A DNA stretch of 64,000 nt from JBCBSP01 sp039819095 (GTDB taxonomy: Bacteria; Pseudomonadota; Alphaproteobacteria; Caulobacterales; Maricaulaceae), in NCBI GenBank assembly GCA_039819095.1, contig JBCBSP010000003.1:355323-419322 (forward strand), given 5' to 3'. How positions within the stretch are numbered: the first letter of the stretch is position 1; the number at the start of each line of letters is the position of its first letter. Both the position numbers and the translations under genes were made by a program. This document shows, piece after piece, positions 11,112 through 19,950 of the stretch. The notes under the pieces were generated by a model. The model searched no databases. It had not been told where the DNA came from and saw only the letters and a program-made list of their open reading frames with translations.

Positions 11112-11488
11112 ACCATCATTTTTACAAGTTTCTCACCGCGCATCAGCGCCGCGTCGGCTTCGTCCCACCGCGCTTCAAAGGCTTCAAAGAGCGCCGTGCG
11201 AGAGGCCTGGCCCATTCGTGCATGGACAACCTGGATCGGATAACCGCGCCTTTTCGTGAAGGCGATAAAATCGCTGTCGCGTGTAATCACAGCCCGCGAC
11301 AAGCGTGCAGCGAAATCCGCAATGCCCCGATCATCATGCGAAGAGAGCCCGACTTCGCTGACATGCACGCTGTCGCGCCGCCGACCCCGCAGCCAGTCCG
11401 AGAGCGCAACCGGAAGGTTCTGATCCACAATCAGCCCTGGCCGGCGGTTGAACGCGGCTGGCTGAACGATCAAATCGCCGGCGACCAT
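11108..11488 (-). CDS. DUF5615 family PIN-like protein, possible orphan toxin
   Basis: The 126-residue protein has the signature of the DUF5615 group of PIN-like nucleases: VDQNLP near the N-terminus, a central GLSSHDDRGIADFA stretch and ITRDSDF, each supplying the acidic residues expected at a PIN active site. Most relatives begin a few residues before VDQNLP, so the first 17 or so residues from the ATG at 11488 may be an extension. Such proteins usually pair with a DUF433 antitoxin. None is present here: the upstream neighbour is the DUF885 gene, five bases away. It is therefore either an orphan or controlled in another way. Toxicity is inferred from the family only. Confidence 0.7.
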   Translation of the reverse strand: MVAGDLIVQPAAFNRRPGLIVDQNLPVALSDWLRGRRRDSVHVSEVGLSSHDDRGIADFAARLSRAVITRDSDFIAFTKRRGYPIQVVHARMGQASRTALFEAFEARWDEADAALMRGEKLVKMMV

Positions 11489-11493
11489 CCCGC

Positions 11494-13254
11494 CTAGCCG
11501 GCCTGCGCGGCCTGCACCTCAATCCACGCCCGCATCTTTGCTTCCAGAGCCGACAGCGGCAGGGCGCCTTCGTCCAGGATATGGTCGTGGAAGGCGGCGA
11601 GGTTGAAATCCTCGCCCAGCGCCTCGGCGGCGTCGGCGCGCAGCCGGCGGATCAGAAGCTCGCCCGGCTTGTAGGCGAGCGCCTGCCCGGGCCAGGCGAT
11701 ATAGCGGCTCACTTCGTTGCGGATATTGAACGGGGCGAGCGCGGAGTTCTCCAGGAAGCAGGCTTCGGCCTGATCGCGGGTCCAGCCATACCAGTGGATC
11801 CCGGTGTCCACCACAAGCCGACAGGCGCGCCACATCTCATAGGTCAGCCGTCCGAAATGTTCATACGGCGTTTCATACATGCCCATCTCCACGCCGAGAT
11901 GCTCGGTATAGAGCGCCCAGCCCTCGCCGAAGGAGGTGATATAGGTCTGTTTGCGAAACTCCGGCACGCCTTCAAGCTCCTGGGCGATAGCGATCTGGTG
12001 GTGGTGGCCGGGCACGGCCTCGTGCACGGTGAGCGCCGGCATTTCATAAAGCGGCCGCTGATTGAGCTGATAGGTGTTGACCATGTATCCGCCGGCGCGG
12101 CCATTATCGGCGTCACCGGGCCAGTAACGCGCCGTGGTGTAGTTCGGCGCCAGCGCGGCCGGCACCGGACGGACGCCGTAGGACAGGCGCGGCAGGGTGT
12201 TGAAGAAGGCCGGCATGGCGTCATCGGCCTTCTTGGACAGATAGGCCGCGACCATCATCAGCTCGCGCTCGGACTGCGCGTAGAATTGAGGATCGGTGCG
12301 CAGGAAATTCACGAACTCCGCGAACGTGCCCTCAAAGCCGGCCTCCTCGATCACCGCATCCATCTCCGTGCGGATGCGCGCAACCTCCGACAGGCCGAGC
12401 TGGTGCACTTCTTCCGGCGTCATCTCCAGCGTGGTGTGGCGTCGAACGAGCTTGCGATAGAACGCCTCCCCGCCCGGCAGTTCGCGCGCGCCGAGACTGG
12501 TGCGCGCAGCCGGAATATAGGTCTCCCGGAAGAAGGCGGAGAGCCGCTCAAAGGCCGGGATGGCGGCGGTCTCGATCGCAGCGAGGCCGTCAGCGCGCAG
12601 CCGTTCGCGTTCAGCCTCCGGCATGGATCCGGGAAGCCCTGCGAAGGGCATGAAGAGGGTGGACTCTTCAGCGCTAACGATCTGAGCGTCGATCTGATCG
12701 GCGACGCCGTCGAGGATCTCACGCGGCTGGGTCCAGCCGTCATCAATGGCGCGTTGCAGCCAGGCGATCTGCTGGTCCAGCGCTTGGGGCAATGCGTTGA
12801 TGCGGGCGATCCAGGCTTCGGCCTCTTCAACCGTGCGCAGCCGCGTCGACAGGGCGGTGAAGGAGGCGCTGGTGTGAAACCCGCTATCATTGGTGAAGGG
12901 GATGCGCGCCGTCATCGTCTCCGGCAGCGCCGCCGCATCCTCAAGAAGATAACGCAGAACCGTGTAGCTCGCCGGGTCCGCGCCATTGAGCGCGTCGGCT
13001 TCAATCGCGTTCAGCCGCTCCAGAAACGCCGCGCGCTCCGCCACGCGCTGCTCTGCAGCCTCAAACGAGGCGTCCGGCCAGCGCGCAGCCGCCTCCAGAT
13101 CACCACGCTGTCCCGCCGCAATCGGATTGTTTGCCGTGCGCCAGGCTTCGTAATCGGCGACCAAAGCCGCGAAGTCTTCGGCAGGATCGGCGAAAGCCGT
13201 CGGGACGAAGGCGGCGGCGAAAGCCAATGAAAAGGCGGTGATCAAGCAGCGCAT
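11494..13254 (-). CDS. DUF885 family secreted protein, probable metallopeptidase
   Basis: The 586-residue protein has a Sec signal (about residues 1-22, ending AFA before DPAED) and the full DUF885 body. The family hallmark HEAVPGHHHQ begins at residue 411 and resembles an extended HExxH-type metal site; EGWALYTEHLG follows about 35 residues later and supplies the expected second Glu. Relatives are treated as metallopeptidases acting outside the cytoplasm, but their substrates are poorly known. It lies 22 bases downstream of the SDR gene and five bases upstream of the DUF5615 gene on the same strand, so the three may form one transcript. Confidence 0.88.
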   Translation of the reverse strand: MRCLITAFSLAFAAAFVPTAFADPAEDFAALVADYEAWRTANNPIAAGQRGDLEAAARWPDASFEAAEQRVAERAAFLERLNAIEADALNGADPASYTVLRYLLEDAAALPETMTARIPFTNDSGFHTSASFTALSTRLRTVEEAEAWIARINALPQALDQQIAWLQRAIDDGWTQPREILDGVADQIDAQIVSAEESTLFMPFAGLPGSMPEAERERLRADGLAAIETAAIPAFERLSAFFRETYIPAARTSLGARELPGGEAFYRKLVRRHTTLEMTPEEVHQLGLSEVARIRTEMDAVIEEAGFEGTFAEFVNFLRTDPQFYAQSERELMMVAAYLSKKADDAMPAFFNTLPRLSYGVRPVPAALAPNYTTARYWPGDADNGRAGGYMVNTYQLNQRPLYEMPALTVHEAVPGHHHQIAIAQELEGVPEFRKQTYITSFGEGWALYTEHLGVEMGMYETPYEHFGRLTYEMWRACRLVVDTGIHWYGWTRDQAEACFLENSALAPFNIRNEVSRYIAWPGQALAYKPGELLIRRLRADAAEALGEDFNLAAFHDHILDEGALPLSALEAKMRAWIEVQAAQAG

Positions 13255-13276
13255 GAGAGAGCTCCGTTGGTGGACA

Positions 13277-14143
13277 TCAGCGCTTGAGCGCAGCGGGGGT
13301 CAGCCCGAGTTGTTTGGTGATGATGCGATCGGTGATGCGTTTCGGCAGCACGCCGAGCAGCCATTGCTGAAATCCTTCCGGCGTCACGATCGTGTTCAGT
13401 TTGGGCTTACGGTCGATCAGCGCGCGTTCGACGGCTTCGGCCACGCGGTCCGGCGGCAGGCCTTTACGTCCGCGGTCCAGCATGTAGGCGAGCAGGCGCT
13501 GGATCGCGCCGTAATAATCGGTCTTGCGATACTGTTCGGGGTCGACCTCTTCGGCCTTGTCCCAGATCGGCGTCGCAATGGGCCCGGGGTTGATCGCGAC
13601 GACATCAATCTCATACAGCGCCATCTCCCGGCGCAGACCCTGGGTGAAGGCCTCCAGAGCGAACTTGGAACAGGCGTAGGGCGTCACCAGCGGCGCGGCG
13701 TTCAGTCCCGCGACCGATGACATGTTGACGATCCGCCCTTGCGTACCGGACGGGTTGTCGCCGTCGATCATCAAGGGGACGAAAGCCTGGGTCACGCGCA
13801 GCTGTCCAGTGACATTGATATCAAGCTGACGCTCCATCTCCTCGATCGGCAGATGCAGGAGCGGGCCGGCGACAGCCACGCCGGCATTATTGACCAGGCC
13901 ATTGAGGCGCCGGCCGGAGAGCGCATCGCGCACCGCCGCTGCGCCGGACGCCACGCTCTCGCCATCGGTGACATCAACAAAGACGGGCGTCACGCCTTCG
14001 ATCTCGGCGACCCGGTCGGCATCGCTCTGCTTGCGGACCCCGGCGAAGACCCGCCAGCCAGCGCTTGCGAGGCGTTGGGCCGCAGCGTAGCCGATGCCGG
14101 TCGAAGCGCCGGTTATGAGGACGGTGCGGGCGGCGTCGGTCAT
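13277..14143 (-). CDS. short-chain dehydrogenase/reductase
   Basis: This is a classical SDR of 288 residues. The cofactor motif TGASTGIG is at 11-18, NNAG at 84-87, catalytic Ser at 141/142 (NMSS), Tyr155 and Lys159 in YACSK. The sequence has no membrane segment, so it is a cytoplasmic NAD(P)-dependent oxidoreductase. The long C-terminal tail (about residues 190-288) with several basic residues is typical of SDRs acting on lipids or retinoid-like substrates, but no substrate can be assigned. It is the first gene of the minus-strand run SDR, DUF885, DUF5615. Confidence 0.9.
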   Translation of the reverse strand: MTDAARTVLITGASTGIGYAAAQRLASAGWRVFAGVRKQSDADRVAEIEGVTPVFVDVTDGESVASGAAAVRDALSGRRLNGLVNNAGVAVAGPLLHLPIEEMERQLDINVTGQLRVTQAFVPLMIDGDNPSGTQGRIVNMSSVAGLNAAPLVTPYACSKFALEAFTQGLRREMALYEIDVVAINPGPIATPIWDKAEEVDPEQYRKTDYYGAIQRLLAYMLDRGRKGLPPDRVAEAVERALIDRKPKLNTIVTPEGFQQWLLGVLPKRITDRIITKQLGLTPAALKR

Positions 14144-14298
14144 GGCGGATCAATCGCTTTCTTGTATAGAGCGTCGGAGGGTGGCGCGCCTCGGCGCAGG
14201 CGTCAATCAAACCGCGTCGGCAAGGTGCGCTGTTACCGTGATGCCCGCCTCTATCAGGCGACTGAAAATCAATCTCAATCAAGCCTCAGTCGCGTGCG

Positions 14299-14326
14299 TT
14301 GACCTGAAGGCGGCTCGCCTTATTGT
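14299..14326 (+). promoter_or_regulatory. probable sdh promoter
   Basis: TTGACC (14299-14304) and TATTGT (14321-14326) are separated by 16 bases, a good match to a housekeeping promoter. It lies 60 bases before sdhC in the 242-base region between the divergent SDR gene and sdhC. No other strong element is seen there. Confidence 0.5.
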
Positions 14327-14385
14327 CCGGGCATATCCACGCGGTCGTTCCGGCCGCGCCGCCTTGCGATTCCCGGAGCCTGCCC

Positions 14386-14790
14386 ATGGCCAAGCCGAGC
14401 GCTGATCCGCGTCCCATCTCGCCGCACCTTCAGGTGTGGAAATTCCACCCCACCATGGTCTCGTCCATCCTGCACCGCGCGTCCGGCGTGGTGAATGCGA
14501 TCGGGCTCGTTCTGGTCTCCATCTGGCTGATCGTCCTGGCCTCCGGGGCGGATGCCTATGCCGGGATGCAGGCCTTTCTTAGCGGGCCTATCGGCGTTCT
14601 GGTCAAGCTCGCCCTGGCCGGTTTCACCCTGTCGCTGGTCTATCATTTCCTGAACGGGATCCGGCACCTCGCCTGGGATCTTGGGCTCGGTTTTGACGCC
14701 AAGGGCTCCAACCAGCGCTCAATGATCATCTTCATCGCGTCGATCACGCTGACCGCGGTGATCTGGCTGTTCTGCCTGGAGATTGTCTGA
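14386..14790 (+). CDS. sdhC: succinate dehydrogenase cytochrome b556 subunit
   Basis: This 134-residue protein has three membrane helices and the SdhC motif SSILHRASG (Ser27 and Arg31 near the quinone site). His87 in YHFLNGIRHL matches the axial haem ligand of the family. GGAG at 14375-14378 is seven bases before the ATG at 14386; an upstream in-frame start at 14323 would add non-conserved residues. It is the first gene of sdhCDAB and overlaps sdhD by one base. Together with SdhD it anchors complex II in the inner membrane and delivers electrons to quinone. Confidence 0.97.
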   Translation: MAKPSADPRPISPHLQVWKFHPTMVSSILHRASGVVNAIGLVLVSIWLIVLASGADAYAGMQAFLSGPIGVLVKLALAGFTLSLVYHFLNGIRHLAWDLGLGFDAKGSNQRSMIIFIASITLTAVIWLFCLEIV

Positions 14791-15167
14791 TGAGCGATTT
14801 TCGCACCCCGCTGGCGCGGGCTCGCGGACTGGGCTCCGCCAAGAGCGGGGTCGGCCATTTCATCGGCCAGCGCGTCAGCGCGGTGGCTCTGGTTCTGCTT
14901 GTGCCCATCTTCGCCTGGTCGCTGGCCAAGCACGGCTTTGGCGATTACGAGGCCGCGCGCGCCTGGATCGCCTCGCCGCTGGGCGCAATCGTGACGCTTC
15001 TGACGCTGACCGCCGGATTCTATCACGCCCGGCTGGGGCTGCAGGTGGTCATCGAGGACTATATCCATACATCAACAACCAAGACGGTTCTGCTGCTGGC
15101 CAATACGCTGGTCGCAGCGGGGCTCTGGCTGGCAACGCTTTACGCGATCCTTTCGGTCGCGGCTTAG
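14790..15167 (+). CDS. sdhD: succinate dehydrogenase hydrophobic membrane anchor subunit
   Basis: The 125-residue protein has three membrane helices. FYHARLG carries His79, the likely second haem ligand, and the following D90-Y91 pair matches the quinone-site Asp-Tyr of SdhD proteins. The ATG overlaps the sdhC stop (TGATG), a sign of translational coupling. With SdhC it forms the membrane anchor of complex II. Confidence 0.96.
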   Translation: MSDFRTPLARARGLGSAKSGVGHFIGQRVSAVALVLLVPIFAWSLAKHGFGDYEAARAWIASPLGAIVTLLTLTAGFYHARLGLQVVIEDYIHTSTTKTVLLLANTLVAAGLWLATLYAILSVAA

Positions 15168-15190
15168 CAAGCAAGAGGCGCCCTTAGATC

Positions 15191-16978
15191 ATGGCTGCTT
15201 ATCAGTGGGTCGATCATACGTTTGACGTCGTCGTTGTCGGGGCTGGCGGTTCCGGGCTGCGCGCTGCGCTCGGCGCGGCTCAGGCGGGCCTGAAGACCGC
15301 CTGCATCTCCAAGGTCTTCCCGACCCGTTCCCACACGGTTGCAGCACAGGGCGGCATCTCCGCTTCGCTCGGCAATATGGGCGAGGATGACTGGCGCTGG
15401 CACATGTATGACACCGTGAAGGGGTCGGACTGGCTCGGCGATCAGGACGCGATCGAATATCTGTGCCGCGAAGCGCCGGCCGCGGTCTACGAGCTGGAGC
15501 ATTGGGGCGTGCCGTTCTCGCGCACCGAGGACGGCAAAATCTATCAGCGCGCCTTCGGCGGCATGACCAAGAATTTCGGCGAAGGCCCGGTGCAGCGCAC
15601 CTGTGCGGCGGCCGACCGAACCGGCCACGCCATCCTGCACACGCTCTACGGCCAGTCGCTGCGTCATGCGACGGAATTCTTCATCGAGTATTTCGCCCTT
15701 GATCTGATCATGGACGAAGAGGGCGCGTGCCGCGGCGTTACGGCCTGGAAGCTGGATGACGGCACGCTGCACCGCTTCCGCGCCCAGAAAGTCATCCTGG
15801 CCACCGGCGGGTATGGCCGGGCCTATTTCTCAGCCACCAGCGCACACACCTGCACCGGCGACGGCAACGCCATGGTGCTGCGCGCCGGCCTGCCGCTTCA
15901 GGACATGGAGTTCGTGCAGTTCCATCCGACCGGCATCTATGGCGCGGGTTGCCTGATCACCGAAGGCGCGCGGGGTGAAGGCGGATATCTGACCAATTCA
16001 CAGGGTGAGCGCTTCATGGAGCGCTATGCGCCGAGCGCGAAAGATCTCGCCAGCCGCGACGTCGTCAGTCGGGCGATGACGGTGGAGATCCGCGAAGGCC
16101 GCGGCGTCGGTCCCAATAACGATCACATTCACCTGCACCTGGAGCACCTTGATCCGAAGATTCTCGCCGAACGCCTGCCGGGCATTTCTGAAAGCGCGCG
16201 CGTTTTCGCCGGCGTGGACGTCACCCAGGCGCCGATCCCGGTCCTGCCGACCGTGCACTATAATATGGGCGGCATCCCGACGAATTATCACGGCGAGGTC
16301 CTGACCAAGGTCAATGGCGATCCCGACCATGTCGTGCCCGGCCTGATGGCGGTGGGCGAGGCGGCCTGCGTGTCGGTGCATGGGGCGAACCGTCTGGGCT
16401 CCAACTCGCTGATCGATCTTGTGGTGTTCGGGCGGGCTGCCGGTCTGCGCTGCGCGGAGACGACCGAAGCCGGCGCCTCCCAGGCCGAGCTGCCGGTGAG
16501 CGCCGGCGAAGAGACGCTGACCCGTCTGGACGGCTTCCGCAACGCGTCCGGCGGCACGCCGACCGCCCAGCTGCGCCTGGATATGCAGCGCGCCATGCAG
16601 GAGAACTGCGCCGTCTTCCGCACCCAGGACGTGCTCGATGAGGGCGTGAGCCGGATTTCGAAAGTGCTGACGGGCGTGCCGGATATTCAGGTCAATGATC
16701 GCTCCATGGTCTGGAACACCGATCTGATGGAGACGCTGGAGTTTGAGAACCTGATCGCGCAGGCCGCCGTGACGGTGAACTCCGCCGCCGCCCGCACCGA
16801 AAGCCGCGGCGCCCATGCGCGCGAGGATCACCCCGATCGCGACGACGAGAACTGGATGAAGCATACGCTCGCCTGGTTCGAGCCAGACGGCTCGGTCAAG
16901 CTCGATGACCGCCCGATCCACGACTACACCCTGTCGAACGATATCGGTTACATCGAACCGAAGGCGCGGGTGTATTGA
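15191..16978 (+). CDS. sdhA: succinate dehydrogenase flavoprotein subunit
   Basis: The 595-residue protein has the dinucleotide-binding GAGGSG at 17-22 and SHTVAAQGG with His48, the residue that binds FAD covalently. The active-site stretch REGRGVGP and the C-terminal HGANRLGSNSL motif are present. It oxidises succinate to fumarate on the cytoplasmic side of the inner membrane, feeding both the TCA cycle and respiration. It lies 23 bases after sdhD in the sdhCDAB operon. Confidence 0.98.
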   Translation: MAAYQWVDHTFDVVVVGAGGSGLRAALGAAQAGLKTACISKVFPTRSHTVAAQGGISASLGNMGEDDWRWHMYDTVKGSDWLGDQDAIEYLCREAPAAVYELEHWGVPFSRTEDGKIYQRAFGGMTKNFGEGPVQRTCAAADRTGHAILHTLYGQSLRHATEFFIEYFALDLIMDEEGACRGVTAWKLDDGTLHRFRAQKVILATGGYGRAYFSATSAHTCTGDGNAMVLRAGLPLQDMEFVQFHPTGIYGAGCLITEGARGEGGYLTNSQGERFMERYAPSAKDLASRDVVSRAMTVEIREGRGVGPNNDHIHLHLEHLDPKILAERLPGISESARVFAGVDVTQAPIPVLPTVHYNMGGIPTNYHGEVLTKVNGDPDHVVPGLMAVGEAACVSVHGANRLGSNSLIDLVVFGRAAGLRCAETTEAGASQAELPVSAGEETLTRLDGFRNASGGTPTAQLRLDMQRAMQENCAVFRTQDVLDEGVSRISKVLTGVPDIQVNDRSMVWNTDLMETLEFENLIAQAAVTVNSAAARTESRGAHAREDHPDRDDENWMKHTLAWFEPDGSVKLDDRPIHDYTLSNDIGYIEPKARVY

Positions 16979-17014
16979 GGCCCTTCCACCCTTTCAGGTG
17001 AGGAACACGACGAT

Positions 17015-17794
17015 ATGGTCGCACTGACGCTGCCGAAAAACTCGCAAGTGAAGCGGGGCAAGACCTGGGACAAGCCGGACGGGGCGACCAATACGCGCGC
17101 CTTCAAGGTCTATCGCTATGATCCCGACAGCGGCGAGAATCCGCGCTGGGACACCTATCATGTCGATATGGACAAGTGCGGTCCGATGGTGTTGGACGCG
17201 CTCTTCTTCATCAAGAACGAGATCGACACCACCCTGGCTTTCCGCCGCTCCTGCCGGGAGGGCATTTGCGGCTCCTGCGCGATGAATATCGGCGGGCGCA
17301 ACACCATCGCCTGCACCGCCGGCATTGAGGACTATTCCGGCGCGATCACGATCTCGCCGCTGCCGCACCAGCCGGTCGTGAAGGATTTGATCCCGGATCT
17401 GACCCAGTTCTATGCGCAACTGGCCAGCATCAAGCCCTATCTGCAGACCGACACGCCGGAGCCGGAAAAGGAATGGCGCCAGTCGCCGGACGACCGCACC
17501 GAGCTCGATGGTCTGTATGAGTGCATTCTGTGCGCGTCGTGCTCGACCGCCTGCCCGTCCTACTGGTGGAATTCAGATAAGTATCTCGGGCCCGCCGCCT
17601 TGCTTCAGGCCTATCGCTGGATCGCCGACAGCCGCGATGAGGCCACCGGCGAACGCCTCGATGATCTTGAAGACCCGTTCAAGCTCTATCGCTGCCACAC
17701 CATCATGAACTGCACCAATGTCTGCCCGAAAGGCCTGAACCCGGCCAAGGCGATCGGTCAGATCAAGGAATTGATGGTGGAGCGCCAGACGTAA
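17015..17794 (+). CDS. sdhB: succinate dehydrogenase iron-sulfur subunit
   Basis: The 259-residue protein carries all cluster ligands. Cys80, 85, 88 and 100 (CREGICGSC...C) bind the 2Fe-2S cluster. CILCASCSTAC (first Cys 170, then 173, 176 and 180) and CHTIMNCTNVC (227, 233, 237) bind the 4Fe-4S and 3Fe-4S clusters. It carries electrons from SdhA to the quinone site. It is the last sdh gene and is followed by a strong terminator that lies inside the convergent acyltransferase gene. Confidence 0.98.
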   Translation: MVALTLPKNSQVKRGKTWDKPDGATNTRAFKVYRYDPDSGENPRWDTYHVDMDKCGPMVLDALFFIKNEIDTTLAFRRSCREGICGSCAMNIGGRNTIACTAGIEDYSGAITISPLPHQPVVKDLIPDLTQFYAQLASIKPYLQTDTPEPEKEWRQSPDDRTELDGLYECILCASCSTACPSYWWNSDKYLGPAALLQAYRWIADSRDEATGERLDDLEDPFKLYRCHTIMNCTNVCPKGLNPAKAIGQIKELMVERQT

Positions 17795-17805
17795 GGGTGC
17801 GGTGA

Positions 17806-18702
17806 TCATCCCGCTGCTGACAGAGCCCCGGAGCCGGCCTCCGGGGCTTTTCCATGGTCGCCCCACGCCATCGCTTCGCACTTCGCTTTGAGTGCATCGG
17901 TCGCTTCGCCGTCTGAGCCTTCCAGCGCGCGGGCGTGGACCGGTTCGGCGAAGCGCAGCCGGTAGTGCTTGCCGCGCTGGCGCATCAGTCCGTGGAACAG
18001 GGTGATGTCGCGCAGCTCTTCATGCAGCTGGGCGAGGGCGTAATAGGCCATCGGCATGCGCTGGGTAACGCCCATGGCGACTACGGGCGCATTGAAGCGA
18101 CGCGCGATCGACACGCCTGTGCTGGCCCAGGCCGGTTCCGCGATCCGCCATCGCCGCCAACTCCAGTCCGCCATCCGTCCGGCCGGGAAGATCGCGACGC
18201 AGCGCCCGGCGTTGAAGGCCTCCATGGCGGCGCGCAGAGTCTCTCTTGCGCGCTGGCGGCTGTTCTCATCGCGGCGCCATTCGACCGGAATGATGCGGTC
18301 GCGCAGGCCGGGCGTGATCTTTAGGGCATCCCGGTTGGCGAAAAAGCACAGATCGGGACGGCGATGCCGGATCGCCTTCCACAGCGCATTACCGTCTGGA
18401 ATGCCGCCAGGATGATTGGCGATGATCAGGACCGGCCCGCTCTCGGGGATATGCTCAAGCCCGTCCGCCTCTACGGTGAGCTGCAGGAATTCGTCACCCC
18501 ATTCAAAGCAGGCATCGGCTGAAAGCGGCGCCACCGCTTCAACCAGATCGACCGCCGCCTTGAAGCCCAGGGCCGGGTACAGAACTGTTCTCAACGCCGC
18601 CCACAGGCGCGGGCGCTTTACCAGGCTCGGCGCGCGATCCTCAATCATGCGCTCGACAAGCGCCTGCGCAGCCTCGCGCGCGGGATCCACGGACGCTCTC
18701 AT
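17806..18702 (-). CDS. PlsC-like lysophospholipid acyltransferase (downstream copy)
   Basis: The 298-residue protein has the acyltransferase block I motif NHPGGIPDG, with His97 and Asp103 as the catalytic pair, and FPAGR (172-176) matching block III. This family moves an acyl chain from acyl-ACP or acyl-CoA to a lysolipid or similar acceptor at the inner membrane. It shares the same plan and many matching segments (HPGGI, FFANRDAL, ARETL, FPAG.M) with the gene just upstream, so the two arose by tandem duplication. The ATG overlaps the upstream stop (ATGA). The acceptor (lysophosphatidate, ornithine lipid or other) cannot be read. Confidence 0.85.
   Translation of the reverse strand: MRASVDPAREAAQALVERMIEDRAPSLVKRPRLWAALRTVLYPALGFKAAVDLVEAVAPLSADACFEWGDEFLQLTVEADGLEHIPESGPVLIIANHPGGIPDGNALWKAIRHRRPDLCFFANRDALKITPGLRDRIIPVEWRRDENSRQRARETLRAAMEAFNAGRCVAIFPAGRMADWSWRRWRIAEPAWASTGVSIARRFNAPVVAMGVTQRMPMAYYALAQLHEELRDITLFHGLMRQRGKHYRLRFAEPVHARALEGSDGEATDALKAKCEAMAWGDHGKAPEAGSGALSAAG
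17824..17851 (+). terminator. sdh operon terminator
   Basis: AGCCCCGGAG (17824-17833) pairs perfectly with CTCCGGGGCT (17839-17848) around a five-base loop, followed by TTTT from 17848. It is 30 bases past the sdhB stop. The hairpin falls within the last codons of the convergent acyltransferase gene (stop at 17806), so it is both a terminator and coding sequence. Confidence 0.85.
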
Positions 18703-19559
18703 CCGCGGTCCCAGGCGAGCGCTTCGCTGCTTTCGCGCAGCGTCTCGGTCGCGGCCGCGTCATCGGCGGGCAGGTCGGCCACGCTCAGCTGTTCACCGAA
18801 GCGCAGGCGGTAGCGCGCGCCGGCCTTGGCCAGAAGCTCGTGGAACACGGTCATGTGCTTCAGCTCGGCAGAGATCTGGCCCAGCGCGTAAAACAGCCAT
18901 GACATGCGCTGGCGCAGACCCAGCGGGATGATCGGCGTCTTGAACTTGCGCGCCAGCCCCATTGCCGTCGGCATCCAGGCTTCCTCGCGCAGTCCGCGAA
19001 TGCGCCAGTCCCAGACCGACATCTTGCCGGCTGGAAACACCACCACGCAGCGCTCCTGCCGGAAGGCTTCGACGGAGGCCTTCAAGGTCTCACGGGTCTT
19101 GTCGCGCGAACGGTGCCCGTCGCGCCATTCCACCGGGATGACCACCTCGCCAAGACCTTCGCACACGCGCAGCGCATCGCGATTGGCGAAGAAGATTACA
19201 TCCGGTCGGCGCGCTTTCAGCGCTTCCCACACCGCAATCCCGTCGGCGATGCCGCCGGGATGATTGGCCAGGATCACGCACGCCCCGCTTTCCGGCACCT
19301 GCTCGACGCCATCCACATCCACCCTCATCGACAGGAAGTCCTGCGCCCAGTCCATGGCTTCAACCCCGCCCAGCGGCGCCATGCGATCGGCGATGCGCAC
19401 CGCCTTGCGGTAACCGAGGATCGGATAGAAGACCGCGCGCACGATCGGCCAGGCAAGGGGGTTGGCCCGCAGCCCGATGGCGCGTTCTTCAATCAGCTGA
19501 TCGACAATATGCACAGAAGAGGCGGGCGGGCCGGTCATGGGCGTCGAATGTCCGATCAA
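18699..19559 (-). CDS. PlsC-like lysophospholipid acyltransferase (upstream copy)
   Basis: The 286-residue protein is the paralogue of the next gene. NHPGGIADG supplies His100 and Asp106, and VVFPAGKMSVW matches the phosphate-binding block III. A second in-frame ATG at codon 8 could be the true start. The four-base overlap with the downstream copy implies translational coupling and perhaps joint work on one lipid pathway. No acyl carrier protein or lipid kinase gene is adjacent to suggest the substrate. Confidence 0.85.
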   Translation of the reverse strand: MIGHSTPMTGPPASSVHIVDQLIEERAIGLRANPLAWPIVRAVFYPILGYRKAVRIADRMAPLGGVEAMDWAQDFLSMRVDVDGVEQVPESGACVILANHPGGIADGIAVWEALKARRPDVIFFANRDALRVCEGLGEVVIPVEWRDGHRSRDKTRETLKASVEAFRQERCVVVFPAGKMSVWDWRIRGLREEAWMPTAMGLARKFKTPIIPLGLRQRMSWLFYALGQISAELKHMTVFHELLAKAGARYRLRFGEQLSVADLPADDAAATETLRESSEALAWDRG

Positions 19560-19599
19560 GGAGCGGATTTGGCAAGGCTCTCCAACGCCTGGCGTCCGC

Positions 19600-19950
19600 T
19601 CAGCACGCCGTACGCCGGGCGTTCAGCGGCGCACACACCTGCGGATGCCCGTTACAGCAATCGGATACCAGATAGTCGACCAGGCCGGCCGCTGCGGCCA
19701 GCTCGGCTGAATAGATGCGCTTGCGGCCATCGCGGCGCTGCTCCACCAAGCCGGCTTCGCGCAGACCTGTCAGATGCGCTGACAGGCTGCTCGGCCCTAC
19801 GTTCAGCGTGTCTGAAAGCGCGCCGGCTGGCAGACCGCCCGGGCCGGCGCGCATCAGGGCGCGAAACACCTGAAGGCGTGTGGGATGGGCCAGGGCGGCG
19901 AGCTGCCGCACCGCATTTTCATCGCTTGAGCTCAACGGCGCTGTTGTCAT
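19600..19950 (-). CDS. arsR: ArsR family arsenite-responsive repressor
   Basis: The 116-residue protein is a winged-helix repressor with the ArsR pattern: LAALAHPTRLQVFRAL (about 17-32), recognition helix GPSSLSAHLTGLREAGLV (about 52-69) and the wing RRDGRKRIYS. Near the C-terminus there is a vicinal Cys98-Cys99 pair and Cys106, resembling the C-terminal CC...C arsenite site known from Acidithiobacillus ArsR rather than the helix-3 CxC site of plasmid ArsR. It is divergent from arsC and the aquaporin gene and should repress both until arsenite binds. A palindrome covers its own start codon. Confidence 0.9.
   Translation of the reverse strand: MTTAPLSSSDENAVRQLAALAHPTRLQVFRALMRAGPGGLPAGALSDTLNVGPSSLSAHLTGLREAGLVEQRRDGRKRIYSAELAAAAGLVDYLVSDCCNGHPQVCAPLNARRTAC

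Noticed and set aside
11581..13230. 549-codon plus-strand frame across the DUF885 gene
   Set aside because: The minus strand has a signal peptide, HEAVPGHHHQ and EGWALY; the plus frame is a shadow.
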